NCBI GenBank assembly: GCA_028694795.1
Contig: JAQVKF010000014.1
Span: forward strand, 1-36,910
DNA: 36,910 bases
Source of the DNA: Thermoguttaceae bacterium
GTDB taxonomy: Bacteria > Planctomycetota > Planctomycetia > Pirellulales > Thermoguttaceae
Direction: 5' to 3'
This document shows, in pieces, positions 8,642 through 16,964 of this stretch (position 1 is its first letter; each line of letters opens with the position of its first letter). The notes under the pieces are model-generated. The model saw only the letters and a list, made by a program, of their open reading frames with translations, searched no databases and was not told where the DNA came from. The position numbers and the translations under genes are program-made.

Positions 8642-9663
8642 TGTCACACGCCACCACGGAATTACGCCTGCCGAGCCTCTTTTTCATTGCCGCTTCCACG
8701 CCGGAATCGGAGTTTCTCGCGCGAACTTTGCGTCCGTATGCGTCGCTGGAACGTTTTATTACACCGACGCTTGCACTCGAACGCATGGAAATGATCGAAG
8801 GAAACGACCGTATAGTGCTACCCGATGCGATTGTGACCTACGAGCCGCGTCCTCACGCTTTTGATGGCGGTTTTTCTCTTGCGCGAACCGGTACGGTTCC
8901 TTCTACGGAGGCGATTTATGAAAAAATGGCGACTATGTGGCCGTTGGTACCACGTGTGACGATTGGCGGAGCGTGGTGTGAAGGGGAAACACGTACGGGA
9001 TATCCACGGCGTGGTGAAATTCGACTTGAATTCGGCGAGGCGAGTTGGGCGTTGCGTCACGAGTTGCCGCGACTGGTGGCGGGGAACTCTCGATGGCGAT
9101 TTCCACCCACCACCACGGATGAAGAGTGGATTCAAATGAACGGTCTCACTTTTCCAGCAATGGGTGATTCAGTCGTGGAAACGGTCGCCTCTTTCGTGGG
9201 CTGTAGAGCTGAGCGGCATGTGGAATCTGAGCGGCGTACTGCCAAAAATGACACGACGACAGAACTGGGCGAACCCGTGGGCGATGCTTCCGTGAGGAAA
9301 ATCGTTTACGTTTGCTGCGAGGACCGTGCCCTGGCGGAGCTGCTGGACGCATTGGCGCGGTGGATCGGGTGGGAGACGTGTGGCATGGTGCCGAAAGAGC
9401 TGGACTCACTGTTGCTTCGTGAGACGGCTCCCGTGGGACCGATGGATTCTTTGGCAAAGATTTGTGTGGACATAGATTCACCGGAAATTTCGGCGTATTT
9501 TTCGCAAATTGCTCAAAATATGGAGACGGTGAGGTTTCCGACGCTTCTTTTGGCCGCGTTTCCACGTTTTGATGAGCTGCTGGAGTGGCAAAGCATGGGC
9601 GTTCAGGTCCTGCCCAAGCCGTTTCAGGTGGCTTATCTGTTCGATTTTCTTCAGGCATGGTGA
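8638..9663 (+). CDS. Hypothetical protein with receiver-like C-terminal domain
   Basis: A 341-residue protein translationally coupled to the EIIA gene: the start ATG at 8638 overlaps the upstream TGA by four bases (a second ATG at 8641 is possible). The C-terminal 120 residues look like a response-regulator receiver fold. KIVYVCCEDRALAELLDALARWIGWET resembles the first strand with an acidic pocket, ICVDIDSPEI resembles the phospho-aspartate strand, and VQVLPKPFQVAYLFDFL matches the conserved Lys-Pro-Phe strand and last helix. The N-terminal 170 residues include VTIGGAWCEGETRTGYPRRG, which I associate with conserved planctomycete proteins of unknown role, and may be a second diverged receiver-like unit. 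No output domain is visible. It probably works with the HTH-EIIA regulator. The receiver call is by eye and moderately sure. Confidence 0.7.
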   Translation: MMSHATTELRLPSLFFIAASTPESEFLARTLRPYASLERFITPTLALERMEMIEGNDRIVLPDAIVTYEPRPHAFDGGFSLARTGTVPSTEAIYEKMATMWPLVPRVTIGGAWCEGETRTGYPRRGEIRLEFGEASWALRHELPRLVAGNSRWRFPPTTTDEEWIQMNGLTFPAMGDSVVETVASFVGCRAERHVESERRTAKNDTTTELGEPVGDASVRKIVYVCCEDRALAELLDALARWIGWETCGMVPKELDSLLLRETAPVGPMDSLAKICVDIDSPEISAYFSQIAQNMETVRFPTLLLAAFPRFDELLEWQSMGVQVLPKPFQVAYLFDFLQAW

Positions 9664-9675
9664 AAAATGAGATTC

Positions 9676-9939
9676 CTAGGGCGTGTTCCCGTAAACATCG
9701 TACCATGTTGACCCACGTTGCAGCTTGTACGTATAGTAAAAAGTTTTGGAAGAGGAGTTTGAGAGGAAATTTTTCGCAAAAAGTTTCCTCTCATGGAGGT
9801 TATTTCGCTTTAAAAAGTTTGACGAAAAAAGCGTTTTTGTGGAAAATACGCAAACTTTTTACCTGACACTGATGTCGCTCACCTGACGCTGGTACAGCCG
9901 GTCGCTCCGATTGCGGTGGCAACTTGCGTGAACATGCCT
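9676..9939. mobile_element. MITE-like repeat element, copy A
   Basis: A roughly 264-base noncoding element starting with CTAGGGCGTGTTCCC (9676-9690) and ending with GTGAACATGCC (9928-9938), which are imperfect terminal inverted repeats. A diverged second copy lies at 15508-15842. Both share GTAAAAAGTTT (here 9736-9746), AAACTTTTTACCTGAC (from 9852), a GGTACAGCCG-GTCGCTCCGATT block and the terminal GTGAACA. The internal GTAAAAAGTTT/AAACTTTTTAC arms could fold into a second hairpin. There is no transposase, so it would be non-autonomous. It sits 12 bases after the stop of the receiver-like gene. Its right end is less well preserved than in copy B. Confidence 0.7.
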
Positions 9940-10198
9940 CGGTCCGCGGCCGTTTTCTGGTCGGGATAATGGAACCCGACCGTGACGGTGGTTGATGGGT
10001 GTAAAGTCATCGATGGGATGAGTGATTGATTGGCCGAATGGACAAGTCGATATGGGGCGAAACTGACAAGATGCCTTGAGGAGCGGCGTGGTAAAAATGC
10101 TCTGGTAATGGATTTGGTTTTCCGTTAACATCCGGCACTCGGTATTTTTCGACTTGTCCCTATGTCATTATTTTTGTTGGAACAAGTGTCGTATTGTC
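9940..10198. other. Noncoding leader between repeat copy A and Lpt-like gene
   Basis: No gene is supported here. It contains a 7-bp perfect hairpin, GGTCGGG (9959-9965) with CCCGACC (9975-9981) around a 9-base loop, and the 11-bp inverted repeat listed at 10040-10159. I found no clear promoter for the gene at 10199. Confidence 0.4.
10040..10159. repeat. 11-bp inverted repeat flanking Lpt-like gene leader
   Basis: GGACAAGTCGA (10040-10050) is the exact reverse complement of TCGACTTGTCC (10149-10159). The arms are 98 bases apart, and the right arm ends 39 bases before the start codon of the LptC/OstA-like gene. It could be a pair of operator sites for one DNA-binding protein or the ends of an old small insertion. 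Confidence 0.5.
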
Positions 10199-13100
10199 AT
10201 GAATCGGTTCCATTTGCCATTCCATACACCATCCCGCTCCGCAGTTCCTCATGCGGTAGCCGAGAATGCCGCGTCCCCACCTTCTGTCAGTCAACCGGAC
10301 ATCGCAAAGTATCCGCTTGCGGCATATATCCGTCAGTTTTTAAGTCTCTATTTATTTGTCCTCGTACTCACCTTTGGCCTATTTTTTTCCTATTCCCAGA
10401 TCATGGGGCCGCTGCTTCAATCGACTGGCGATGTGCGACCCACGCTCGAAGCCGATGCGCAGCCCATTCCACAGGAATTACAAATGCTGTTCCAACCAAG
10501 TGATTGGGAACGCGATCGAGATACGAAGTTGTTGCGTACGGAAAATATGATCGTGTTGGTTCGTGAGTTAGCGTCGCCGGAATCGAATCGTATGCAATTT
10601 TCGCCCTGCACGATTGTCTGGTTTCCCGATGATGAAAAAGATTTGCTGCTGCGAACACGTAGCGCAATTGTGATGCAAGTTGAAGGAAGTGTGGAACTTA
10701 CGTTCAGTGGTCTATTCGATATGGATCGCGGACAATTCGGCGAAATACAGGAAATTCGTATTCCAGGACGTGTACAAATTCGTCGAAATAGTGATCCAGC
10801 TCAACCGGAAGACGCGTTTTATCTCAGTGCGTCGGACGTGAGTATCAATCGCGAACGGCTTTGGACGCCGAGCGATTTTGCGATACGTTGCGGGCGTCAT
10901 TCCGGTGAGGGAACGGGGTTACGGCTGCATTTTTTACCCAAAAATGGCGAAAAAGGCTTTGCTATTCAGGGCGTACGCAACGCGGAAATTCAAAATCTCA
11001 AATATGTGACATTCGCTCCCGGCGCGTTCATTCGGCCCGCGGAAACGGAAAGCGATCGTGTGCAAAATGCGTCGAATCCGCCGCAGGATGCCGACACGGC
11101 TCGCGGACTTCAATTTTTAGAAGATCCGAATGAGCCGATTTCGGTAACTTGCCGCGGAGCGATGAATTTTGATTTTCAAGACTGGAAATTGACCCTATTG
11201 AGTTATGTACAAATACTACAAGGTCCCGCCGAGGCTCCATTTGGCAAATTGACCTGCGAGAATTTGACTCTGCAACTGGGACCGAAAACGGAGGCCACGC
11301 CGAATGCTTCCACTGGTGTGTCGGTACAAACACCGGCACCCGCGACTCGCTCGACAGAAGCGTCCACGTCGCCATCCTTGCTGCACGGTATGTCTCAATT
11401 AACACTGTACAAAATTGAAGCGGTGGGATATCCCGCGACACTGTTCAGCCGACAAGATGATTTGGATGTGGCGGCGAAATCAATACTCTACAACGCTTTT
11501 AGCGAAGAACTGATCGTGACGAATCGGAACTCACTCACAGGAACGTCCGTTGCGGAAGCCCCCAACGATTTGGTGCAAGTACGTCAGGGAACGAGTCGTT
11601 TTGAAACACGGGAACTACGTTGCCGGATTCGCCAAAATGAAGGGCTGATCGAAAGTTCCGCGGACTTCGGTCGTTTAACGCTTCTATCGGAATCGCTTCA
11701 AACCGATCAAAATATACAAACGAATAGTGATATTCAAAAGGATAACTCATCCGAGGCTTCCTCTCCGAAAAATTCCGAATTTACGATTGTTTGGAATGGG
11801 CAAATGTCCCTTATTCCGGAAGATTTGAATACACGTAGATTAACGCTTTCCGGTGGGGTGGAAGTCCTTGGCGAAACGCCCGATACACATCAGGCGTTTC
11901 AAATTCAAGCGGATCAGGTGTTATTGTGGCTGGGAACCACGTCGTCCGCGGCCGCGGGGGGAGGAGGGCTCGGTACCGCGTCAAGCGGTTCCTTTGAACC
12001 GTTGCGGCTGCGTGCGGTTCGTGGGACCAGCGTTCCAATGATCCAGGTGCGTTTTCCACAGCTGACAGGACTTTTTGAAGATGTTCAAATTTGGTTTGAA
12101 CGTGATAAGAATATTCGTACAGTGTCTACCGTTGATCCTGTGACGCGTGTTTATTCTACGGCATGGCGTGTGGATCGAACCTTCGAGCCTTCCGGGGCGC
12201 CGCGTTTGAAAAGCGGATATATCCGATTGAAAAATCCCGGCGGACGGTTTTACGCTCAAACGAATACGACCGCCGTGCCAACCGATCCATTCCCCGCTGT
12301 ACCTGTAGATCCGTTCACGCAAACGCAACCTTCACCAACACGGTCGGAAGATTTATTGGCACCCGTGCCTGTGGCGGTTCCATCGACCTCCGCAGCGACG
12401 GATCAAGCGACGGATCAAACGTTGAATGGGACCATACCACCGAGTTCGAATCCGATGGGGCTGAGTGCGACCTCGAATGGATCGCAATCAGGCGTGTTGG
12501 AAAATGGTTCAGAATTCGAAGCTCACGCGAAAGAATTATTAGCAAGTGTTATTTTGTCTACTTCATCCACAAATGCAGCAAAATCTTTGACTTTGGGTAC
12601 TCGTCAACCGATGGGACAAAATGTAGAAGTTCGAGCGGTCACCCTTCAAGGGAATGCGAAAATTCAGGAAATCACCACACCAACGCCGGGGTTAGAACCA
12701 TACTTGCTAGAGGGTGAGCAGGTGAGCATTAATAATGTACAAAAATTCGATAAGGCGTTGTTCCAAGTGGTGGGAACGCCTGCGAAGTTGTCGGGACGTG
12801 GTGTCCATTTCGAGACTGCGGGTACGTTGACCGTTGACCGTCAAACGCAACAAGCGAATGCGGAAGGGCAGGGCGTTGTGACGATGAATCTGGAAATGCT
12901 TCAGCGATTGCGGAAAAAAGCCAGCGCCAATCCAACAAATGCGGCTCCAGTTCCGGGAGAATCGTTGTTGGCGGCTCCGGTACGCATCGCGTGGCAAGAT
13001 CGGATGGTGCTCCAGGGACGAACGCTTTCGCTCGAGTCTGCCGCGCAGCCTGTGACGCTTGATTCAGGCGATCACCATCTGGAAACGGAAAAACTGAGTA

Positions 13101-13894
13101 TCATTTTTCGGGAGTCGCCTTTGTGTGATACCTCGAATACTTCGCCGACTCGAGATAATTTTGAAAAAATCGTGTGCGGTGGACGCGTACATTATCGAGG
13201 AATGAGCCGCGACGATGCGGGCAATCAGTCTTCGCTGATGGAACTGGTCGTCTCTGATTTAGTGTGCGAGAGTTCCGGTGCGTTCAGTGCGCGTCAACTT
13301 CCGGCGAACCTACCTGGCGAATTTCGGATGGTGCAAAATGGGAAGTTTGAGCTGGAAAAAATGACGTCGTCTGCGGAGACTGCCACGCCTGGCTCGCAAG
13401 CGGCTAACATGGGAAAATCAGGGGTTTTCGGCATTTTTCGTGATTATCTTCAGGGTAATTGGAACGAACGTTATATCGTTTTGGGTGACCAAGTCGACGC
13501 CGTTTTGGGGGATGTGAACGATTGGTCCGATCAGTTGCCGATGAATCTTCCACCGCCGAATGGAGCCAAATTGCGATGTAATCGGTTGTCACTCAATATG
13601 ATGGAAATTCCGGGTACTACGGCGACGGGGATGAAAGCCTACTCGATGGAAATGGAAATGTCCGGCGACACCGAGATTAGTAGTCGGCAGTACACGGCGA
13701 CCGCGGATAAACTGAAGTATTCCCAATCCAAAGAGGTTTTGACGTTGGAAGGAACGAATCGAGCGAAAGCTAAAATTTATATTTTCGACGCGGAACATAG
13801 TGATGCTCCGTACAGTAGTCGGGTGATTCAATTTTGGCCAAAAACGGGACGGCTTAATTTGGAAGCTCCATCAACCATCGATTTTACGCCTTAA
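10199..13894 (+). CDS. Giant LptC/OstA-like membrane-anchored protein
   Basis: A 1231-residue protein with a short cytoplasmic N-terminus, one transmembrane segment at about residues 43-67 (LYLFVLVLTFGLFFSYSQI) and a very long outer part. That part is rich in beta-strand-like sequence of the type seen in LptA/LptC/OstA lipopolysaccharide-transport proteins: repeated units such as LRRLTLSGGVEVLGET..FQIQADQVLLWL, GNAKIQEI..YLLEGEQVSINN, and a late MEMSGDTEISSRQYTATADKLKYSQSKEVLTLEG. Ser/Thr/Pro/Gln-rich stretches at about residues 365-405 and 705-785 separate the units. LptA and LptC are usually below 220 residues, so this would be a multi-unit version. The frame opens at a TTG (10154), but the ATG at 10199 is preferred because the extra 15 residues are Cys-rich and unconvincing. 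A role in outer-membrane lipid or glycan transport is inferred. Confidence 0.75.
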   Translation: MNRFHLPFHTPSRSAVPHAVAENAASPPSVSQPDIAKYPLAAYIRQFLSLYLFVLVLTFGLFFSYSQIMGPLLQSTGDVRPTLEADAQPIPQELQMLFQPSDWERDRDTKLLRTENMIVLVRELASPESNRMQFSPCTIVWFPDDEKDLLLRTRSAIVMQVEGSVELTFSGLFDMDRGQFGEIQEIRIPGRVQIRRNSDPAQPEDAFYLSASDVSINRERLWTPSDFAIRCGRHSGEGTGLRLHFLPKNGEKGFAIQGVRNAEIQNLKYVTFAPGAFIRPAETESDRVQNASNPPQDADTARGLQFLEDPNEPISVTCRGAMNFDFQDWKLTLLSYVQILQGPAEAPFGKLTCENLTLQLGPKTEATPNASTGVSVQTPAPATRSTEASTSPSLLHGMSQLTLYKIEAVGYPATLFSRQDDLDVAAKSILYNAFSEELIVTNRNSLTGTSVAEAPNDLVQVRQGTSRFETRELRCRIRQNEGLIESSADFGRLTLLSESLQTDQNIQTNSDIQKDNSSEASSPKNSEFTIVWNGQMSLIPEDLNTRRLTLSGGVEVLGETPDTHQAFQIQADQVLLWLGTTSSAAAGGGGLGTASSGSFEPLRLRAVRGTSVPMIQVRFPQLTGLFEDVQIWFERDKNIRTVSTVDPVTRVYSTAWRVDRTFEPSGAPRLKSGYIRLKNPGGRFYAQTNTTAVPTDPFPAVPVDPFTQTQPSPTRSEDLLAPVPVAVPSTSAATDQATDQTLNGTIPPSSNPMGLSATSNGSQSGVLENGSEFEAHAKELLASVILSTSSTNAAKSLTLGTRQPMGQNVEVRAVTLQGNAKIQEITTPTPGLEPYLLEGEQVSINNVQKFDKALFQVVGTPAKLSGRGVHFETAGTLTVDRQTQQANAEGQGVVTMNLEMLQRLRKKASANPTNAAPVPGESLLAAPVRIAWQDRMVLQGRTLSLESAAQPVTLDSGDHHLETEKLSIIFRESPLCDTSNTSPTRDNFEKIVCGGRVHYRGMSRDDAGNQSSLMELVVSDLVCESSGAFSARQLPANLPGEFRMVQNGKFELEKMTSSAETATPGSQAANMGKSGVFGIFRDYLQGNWNERYIVLGDQVDAVLGDVNDWSDQLPMNLPPPNGAKLRCNRLSLNMMEIPGTTATGMKAYSMEMEMSGDTEISSRQYTATADKLKYSQSKEVLTLEGTNRAKAKIYIFDAEHSDAPYSSRVIQFWPKTGRLNLEAPSTIDFTP

Positions 13895-13987
13895 ATTCGC
13901 CTGAAAAGGGACTTTCCGTCGAAATCCCCGGACATGCTACCGTGTTGGATCGTAAAATCACTTGGTATGACGGGGGAATCGGTATGT

Positions 13988-14021
13988 GGGGCAACTTGGA
14001 GACTTTCGACCGAGGTGCCCC
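13988..14021. terminator. GC-rich hairpin between convergent Lpt-like gene and holA
   Basis: GGGGCA (13988-13993) pairs with TGCCCC (14016-14021), and CTTGG (13995-13999) pairs with CCGAG (14010-14014) after one A-G mismatch, leaving a 10-base loop. It lies in the 155-base gap between two convergent genes, where a terminator is expected, but neither side has a T-run. It may be a Rho-dependent or bidirectional stop, or a 3' stabilising structure. Confidence 0.4.
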
Positions 14022-14049
14022 CTGAATAGGGACGAGGAAATGTCATTCG

Positions 14050-15333
14050 TTAAGAATTTGTTTTGGCCTGTTGTTCGTTCGATACCGCGAGGTGGATGAA
14101 CAAACGTTCAATAATTAAGCGTGGGTCTAAACGGCTGTCTCCCTTTAAGGCGAGGTCGGCTTCGATCAGTTTTGTGTAAAGACTTTCCGCACGTGGACGT
14201 CCCAGCCGGCGGAGTTGGCTTTCCGCGCGATTGAGCAAAAAAGGTTTAACGCCGACTTCTTGAAGTGCGTCACGGAGCGAAATACGTCGCCGCTGCTGTT
14301 GCGCGAACGTCACGAGCCGTGTTGCCGCCGCGAAACGTCGTAATGTCGCCGCGGCTGATGCGAGAATCATGATCGGATGTTCACCTGAAATGAGTAGCCG
14401 TTCGAGTTGTTCTAACGTCGATTTCACATCGCCGTCGAGTACGCGATCCAACAGCTCCCAGACTCCACGTGTTCGCCAACTGCCGCTCAGCTGCTCGACC
14501 ATTTGGACGGTTACCATGGGTAGCGATTTCGGATCAGCGGCTGAATCGGGAGAGAGTACCACATTTGAATGGAAAGCCGCATTGGTCTCGGAAGCCGCTT
14601 GAGCACTAGAGGTTGGATTCGTGGAAGTGTCGGAGCAGGAGTCATCAGGGAGGGAACCATCGGAGTGAGTGGTCGAATTTGCGGCTTGGAATGAAGAGGA
14701 TTCCGTACCGGACGTCAGGAGTGCGAGCTTAGCGAGTTCTTGATCAAGCAGACCGAGGGAGATGCCGACCATTTCGAGTAGTAGTTCCGCGGCACTCGTT
14801 TCGATGCGGATACGGTGTGTGATTTGCGCCCATGACAGGATCCACCGCAAGGCATCCGCCTCTTTTGGCGCGGCACAATCAAGGATAATGCCTTCTTTTT
14901 CAATCGTTTTGGCAAGTCGTGTCGTTGCGGGGAACGAGGCTGGTTCGAGAACCAGGATGGCTGATTTTTTGGGTGTGGTGGAGTAATCTTCCAACTCGGT
15001 TCGATTTTTTGTGATAAAATCGTCCGCCTGTTCGAGCACTACGAGCCGACGTCCACCTCCGAACATGGAACGCGTGGCAAGCTCGGCGTACACTGTTTTG
15101 AATGTGGTCGTCGGAGAGGAACCGTCGAAAGTTGTGAGCGAAAATTCGGCGTCTTCACCCGCTAAGAGTGACCGCTTGAGCCGATCCATACATTGATTGC
15201 GTAGAAATGGATCAGCACCGGCAACGGCACAGATGGACGGAAATGTTGCCACATCCAGCGTTCCGAATTCGAGGAATCGAAGAGCGCTGTGTTTTCCACG
15301 TGTCAGCTGTTTGGATGGGGAACTTTTGGCCAC
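14050..15333 (-). CDS. holA: DNA polymerase III subunit delta
   Basis: The clamp-loader subunit that opens the sliding clamp during replication. ATFPSICAVAGADPFLRNQCMDRLKRSLL, FGGGRRLVVLEQADDF and SAILVLEPASFPATTRLAKTIEKEG follow the HolA N-terminal domain. QLSGSWRTRGVWELLDRVLDGDVKSTLEQLERLLISGEHPIMILASAAATLRRF and the C-terminal RAESLYTKLIEADLALKGDSRLDPRLIIERL are characteristic of domain III. The frame opens further upstream, with an ATG at 15354, but the GTG at 15331-15333 is chosen: GGAGG sits 7 bases before it and the product starts VAKSSPSKQ (427 residues). HolA is usually about 330-350 residues. The excess is explained by a Ser/Thr/Asn-rich insertion of about 60 residues between the second and third domains (roughly bases 14550-14710). 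The identification is firm and the start is likely. Confidence 0.9.
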   Translation of the reverse strand: MAKSSPSKQLTRGKHSALRFLEFGTLDVATFPSICAVAGADPFLRNQCMDRLKRSLLAGEDAEFSLTTFDGSSPTTTFKTVYAELATRSMFGGGRRLVVLEQADDFITKNRTELEDYSTTPKKSAILVLEPASFPATTRLAKTIEKEGIILDCAAPKEADALRWILSWAQITHRIRIETSAAELLLEMVGISLGLLDQELAKLALLTSGTESSSFQAANSTTHSDGSLPDDSCSDTSTNPTSSAQAASETNAAFHSNVVLSPDSAADPKSLPMVTVQMVEQLSGSWRTRGVWELLDRVLDGDVKSTLEQLERLLISGEHPIMILASAAATLRRFAAATRLVTFAQQQRRRISLRDALQEVGVKPFLLNRAESQLRRLGRPRAESLYTKLIEADLALKGDSRLDPRLIIERLFIHLAVSNEQQAKTNS

Positions 15334-15454
15334 GATGTATCCTCCACGATTCATACTCCACCCACACAGCACACGAATTCCGTTGGGACCGATATGCCAC
15401 TTGCGGATTCGAACCAGAACCGTATCCATTGGTTGATGAAAACGACGTTGTCCC

Positions 15455-15483
15455 ATTGTACGCGGTTTGGCTTCCGTTTGCCA
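15455..15483 (-). promoter_or_regulatory. Candidate promoter for holA
   Basis: On the minus strand TGGCAA (15483-15478) and TACAAT (15460-15455) are 17 bases apart. The proposed start codon lies about 115 bases downstream. The -10 box matches the consensus in 5 of 6 positions and the -35 box in 4 of 6. Confidence 0.3.
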
Positions 15484-15507
15484 GTCATTCCATCGCCCTG
15501 TTAGTTT

Positions 15508-15842
15508 CTAGGGCATGTTCCCATATAATCGCATGGTAAAAGCCGATAGCTAAGAATGAAATGACCGCAATCGGGGCGGTTTATGTTGGTTGATATTGAA
15601 GTTTGTGCGTCTAGTAAAAAGTTTCCTCCCATTGGTTCTTCGCCTCAAAAAATTTTACGAAAAAAGCATTTTCGCGGGAAAGACGCAAACTTTTTACCTG
15701 ACAGTGGTGTTACCAACTCGGCGAAGTACCACCGCCGATGCAGTCACTCCGTTCCCGGCATTCGTCGGTTCACAAGATTTACCTGACGTTGGTACAGCCG
15801 ATCGCTCCGATTAAGGTGGTAACTTGTGTGAACACGCCCTAG
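15508..15842. mobile_element. MITE-like repeat element, copy B
   Basis: A 335-base element bounded by CTAGGGCATGTTC at 15508-15520 and GTGAACACGCCCTAG at 15828-15842. The outer 13 bases are inverted repeats with one mismatch, and both ends carry CTAG. It shares most of its interior with copy A (9676-9939), including the GTAAAAAGTTT (15614-15624) and AAACTTTTTAC (15687-15697) internal inverted arms and a terminal block of about 50 bases. It is longer than copy A by roughly 70 bases, mostly around 15520-15590 and 15710-15780. No protein is encoded. It lies between the start of holA and the stop of the HEAT/TPR gene. Confidence 0.72.
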
Positions 15843-15853
15843 ATACTTTTACG

Positions 15854-16528
15854 CTATATCTTCCATTCGGAACCTAACAATCGTTCAAGTGCCTCACGAG
15901 CGGAATGGTGACGCGGATGAATTCGCAATACCTGTTGGAACGCCCGAATTGCCTTGGGCTTATTTCCAATCATGTCCCAAATCTGTCCCATACCTGCCGC
16001 CGCGGAAAAATGGACGGGATTTCGCATGAGTACTTCATGGCAATCACGAATTGTTGGGAGCACATTCCCTAACGCAAACGAAGCGATCGCTCGCTGATTC
16101 CACGCTTCGGCAATATTCGGAGCCGATTTGATCAACATGCTCGCCACACGATAAGCGTCCTTATAACAAGAATTCTCATTGGCTCGCAACAGCGTTCGCA
16201 ACGTGATCCGTTGTACGTCGGTCCCCTCACGGAACCAAATTTGACGCAGCCCAATCTCCGCTAAATTACAAACGCCTTGGTCAGGATCGTGCAGTGCTTG
16301 TGCGAGATAGTTGTTGACCGAATAATCGCCCAACTCACCAATGGCAAAGGCCGCCGCTCTGCGTACTTCCACATCATCAAATGACAAGAGTCGCATGAGC
16401 GTACCTAATTCATAGCGTGTCCCGATCACGTCTCGGAACGCCTGGCGATCCCAGTCTTGACAAAAACGGCGCCAGCTTACTATCAATTGTGGCTGGTGAA
16501 GCAATTCATCAAATCGAGAGTTTTCCAC
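15854..16528 (-). CDS. HEAT-repeat plus TPR protein
   Basis: A 224-residue protein without a signal peptide or membrane segment. Residues 40-95 (LMRLLSFDDVEVRRAAAFAIGELGDYSVNNYLAQALHDPDQGVCNLAEIGLRQIW) form one to two HEAT-like repeats. Residues 120-220 (AYRVASMLIKSAPNIAEAWNQRAIASFALGNVLPTIRDCHEVLMRNP..AIRAFQQVLRIHPRHHSAREALERLL) form about three tetratricopeptide repeats. Both are protein-interaction solenoids, so this is probably an adaptor. The start is a GTG at 16526-16528 with AGTAGGG a few bases upstream. It is divergent from the GTPase cassette across a 693-base gap. The copy B repeat begins 12 bases after its stop. The specific partner is unknown. Confidence 0.8.
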   Translation of the reverse strand: MENSRFDELLHQPQLIVSWRRFCQDWDRQAFRDVIGTRYELGTLMRLLSFDDVEVRRAAAFAIGELGDYSVNNYLAQALHDPDQGVCNLAEIGLRQIWFREGTDVQRITLRTLLRANENSCYKDAYRVASMLIKSAPNIAEAWNQRAIASFALGNVLPTIRDCHEVLMRNPVHFSAAAGMGQIWDMIGNKPKAIRAFQQVLRIHPRHHSAREALERLLGSEWKI

Positions 16529-16964
16529 GATACCCTACTTTCACACAATGCGATCATGCCAGATTTTATGGAAAAAGTCACAGAATCCACTCATACACCC
16601 ATTTCAGCTGAAAATGTGACAGATTAGAACCTGGCCCAAAACGATTTTTCGATGAAAATCGCGAATGGAGACACAAAATCAAATGGAATTAGGTATAACG
16701 GCTTTTCGTAGTTTCCGTTCGTTTTCCCATCACCATTGATGGAAAAGAAACGGATTCTTGTTGAACAAGCACACATACTTACATTTTATATAAACATCCT
16801 ATTTTATCTATATTGTTTCCATGGATACGCGGTAAAAAAACGGGGAAATACGATGTGTTTTCCGATTATTCCGATTAAATCGATAAGCAATTCGCGATTT
16901 ACGTTTGGTATTATTTTAAAGATTAAAAATGGGGTGAAGTCAAGAAATTGGAAAAATTCCGGAT

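Noticed and set aside
9146-9706. 186-codon antisense frame overlapping the receiver-like gene
   Set aside because: Rich in Pro, Arg and His in a way typical of a shadow frame, with no start context or recognisable domain.
9676-9939. Possible full insertion sequence
   Set aside because: No transposase-like frame exists in either copy, so only a non-autonomous element can be supported.
9959-9981. 7-bp hairpin as a terminator of the receiver-like gene
   Set aside because: No T-run follows on either strand and it lies about 300 bases after the stop codon.
10154-10198. TTG-initiated extension of the Lpt-like protein
   Set aside because: Adds 15 Cys-rich residues without a ribosome site; the ATG at 10199 gives a normal membrane-anchor N-terminus.
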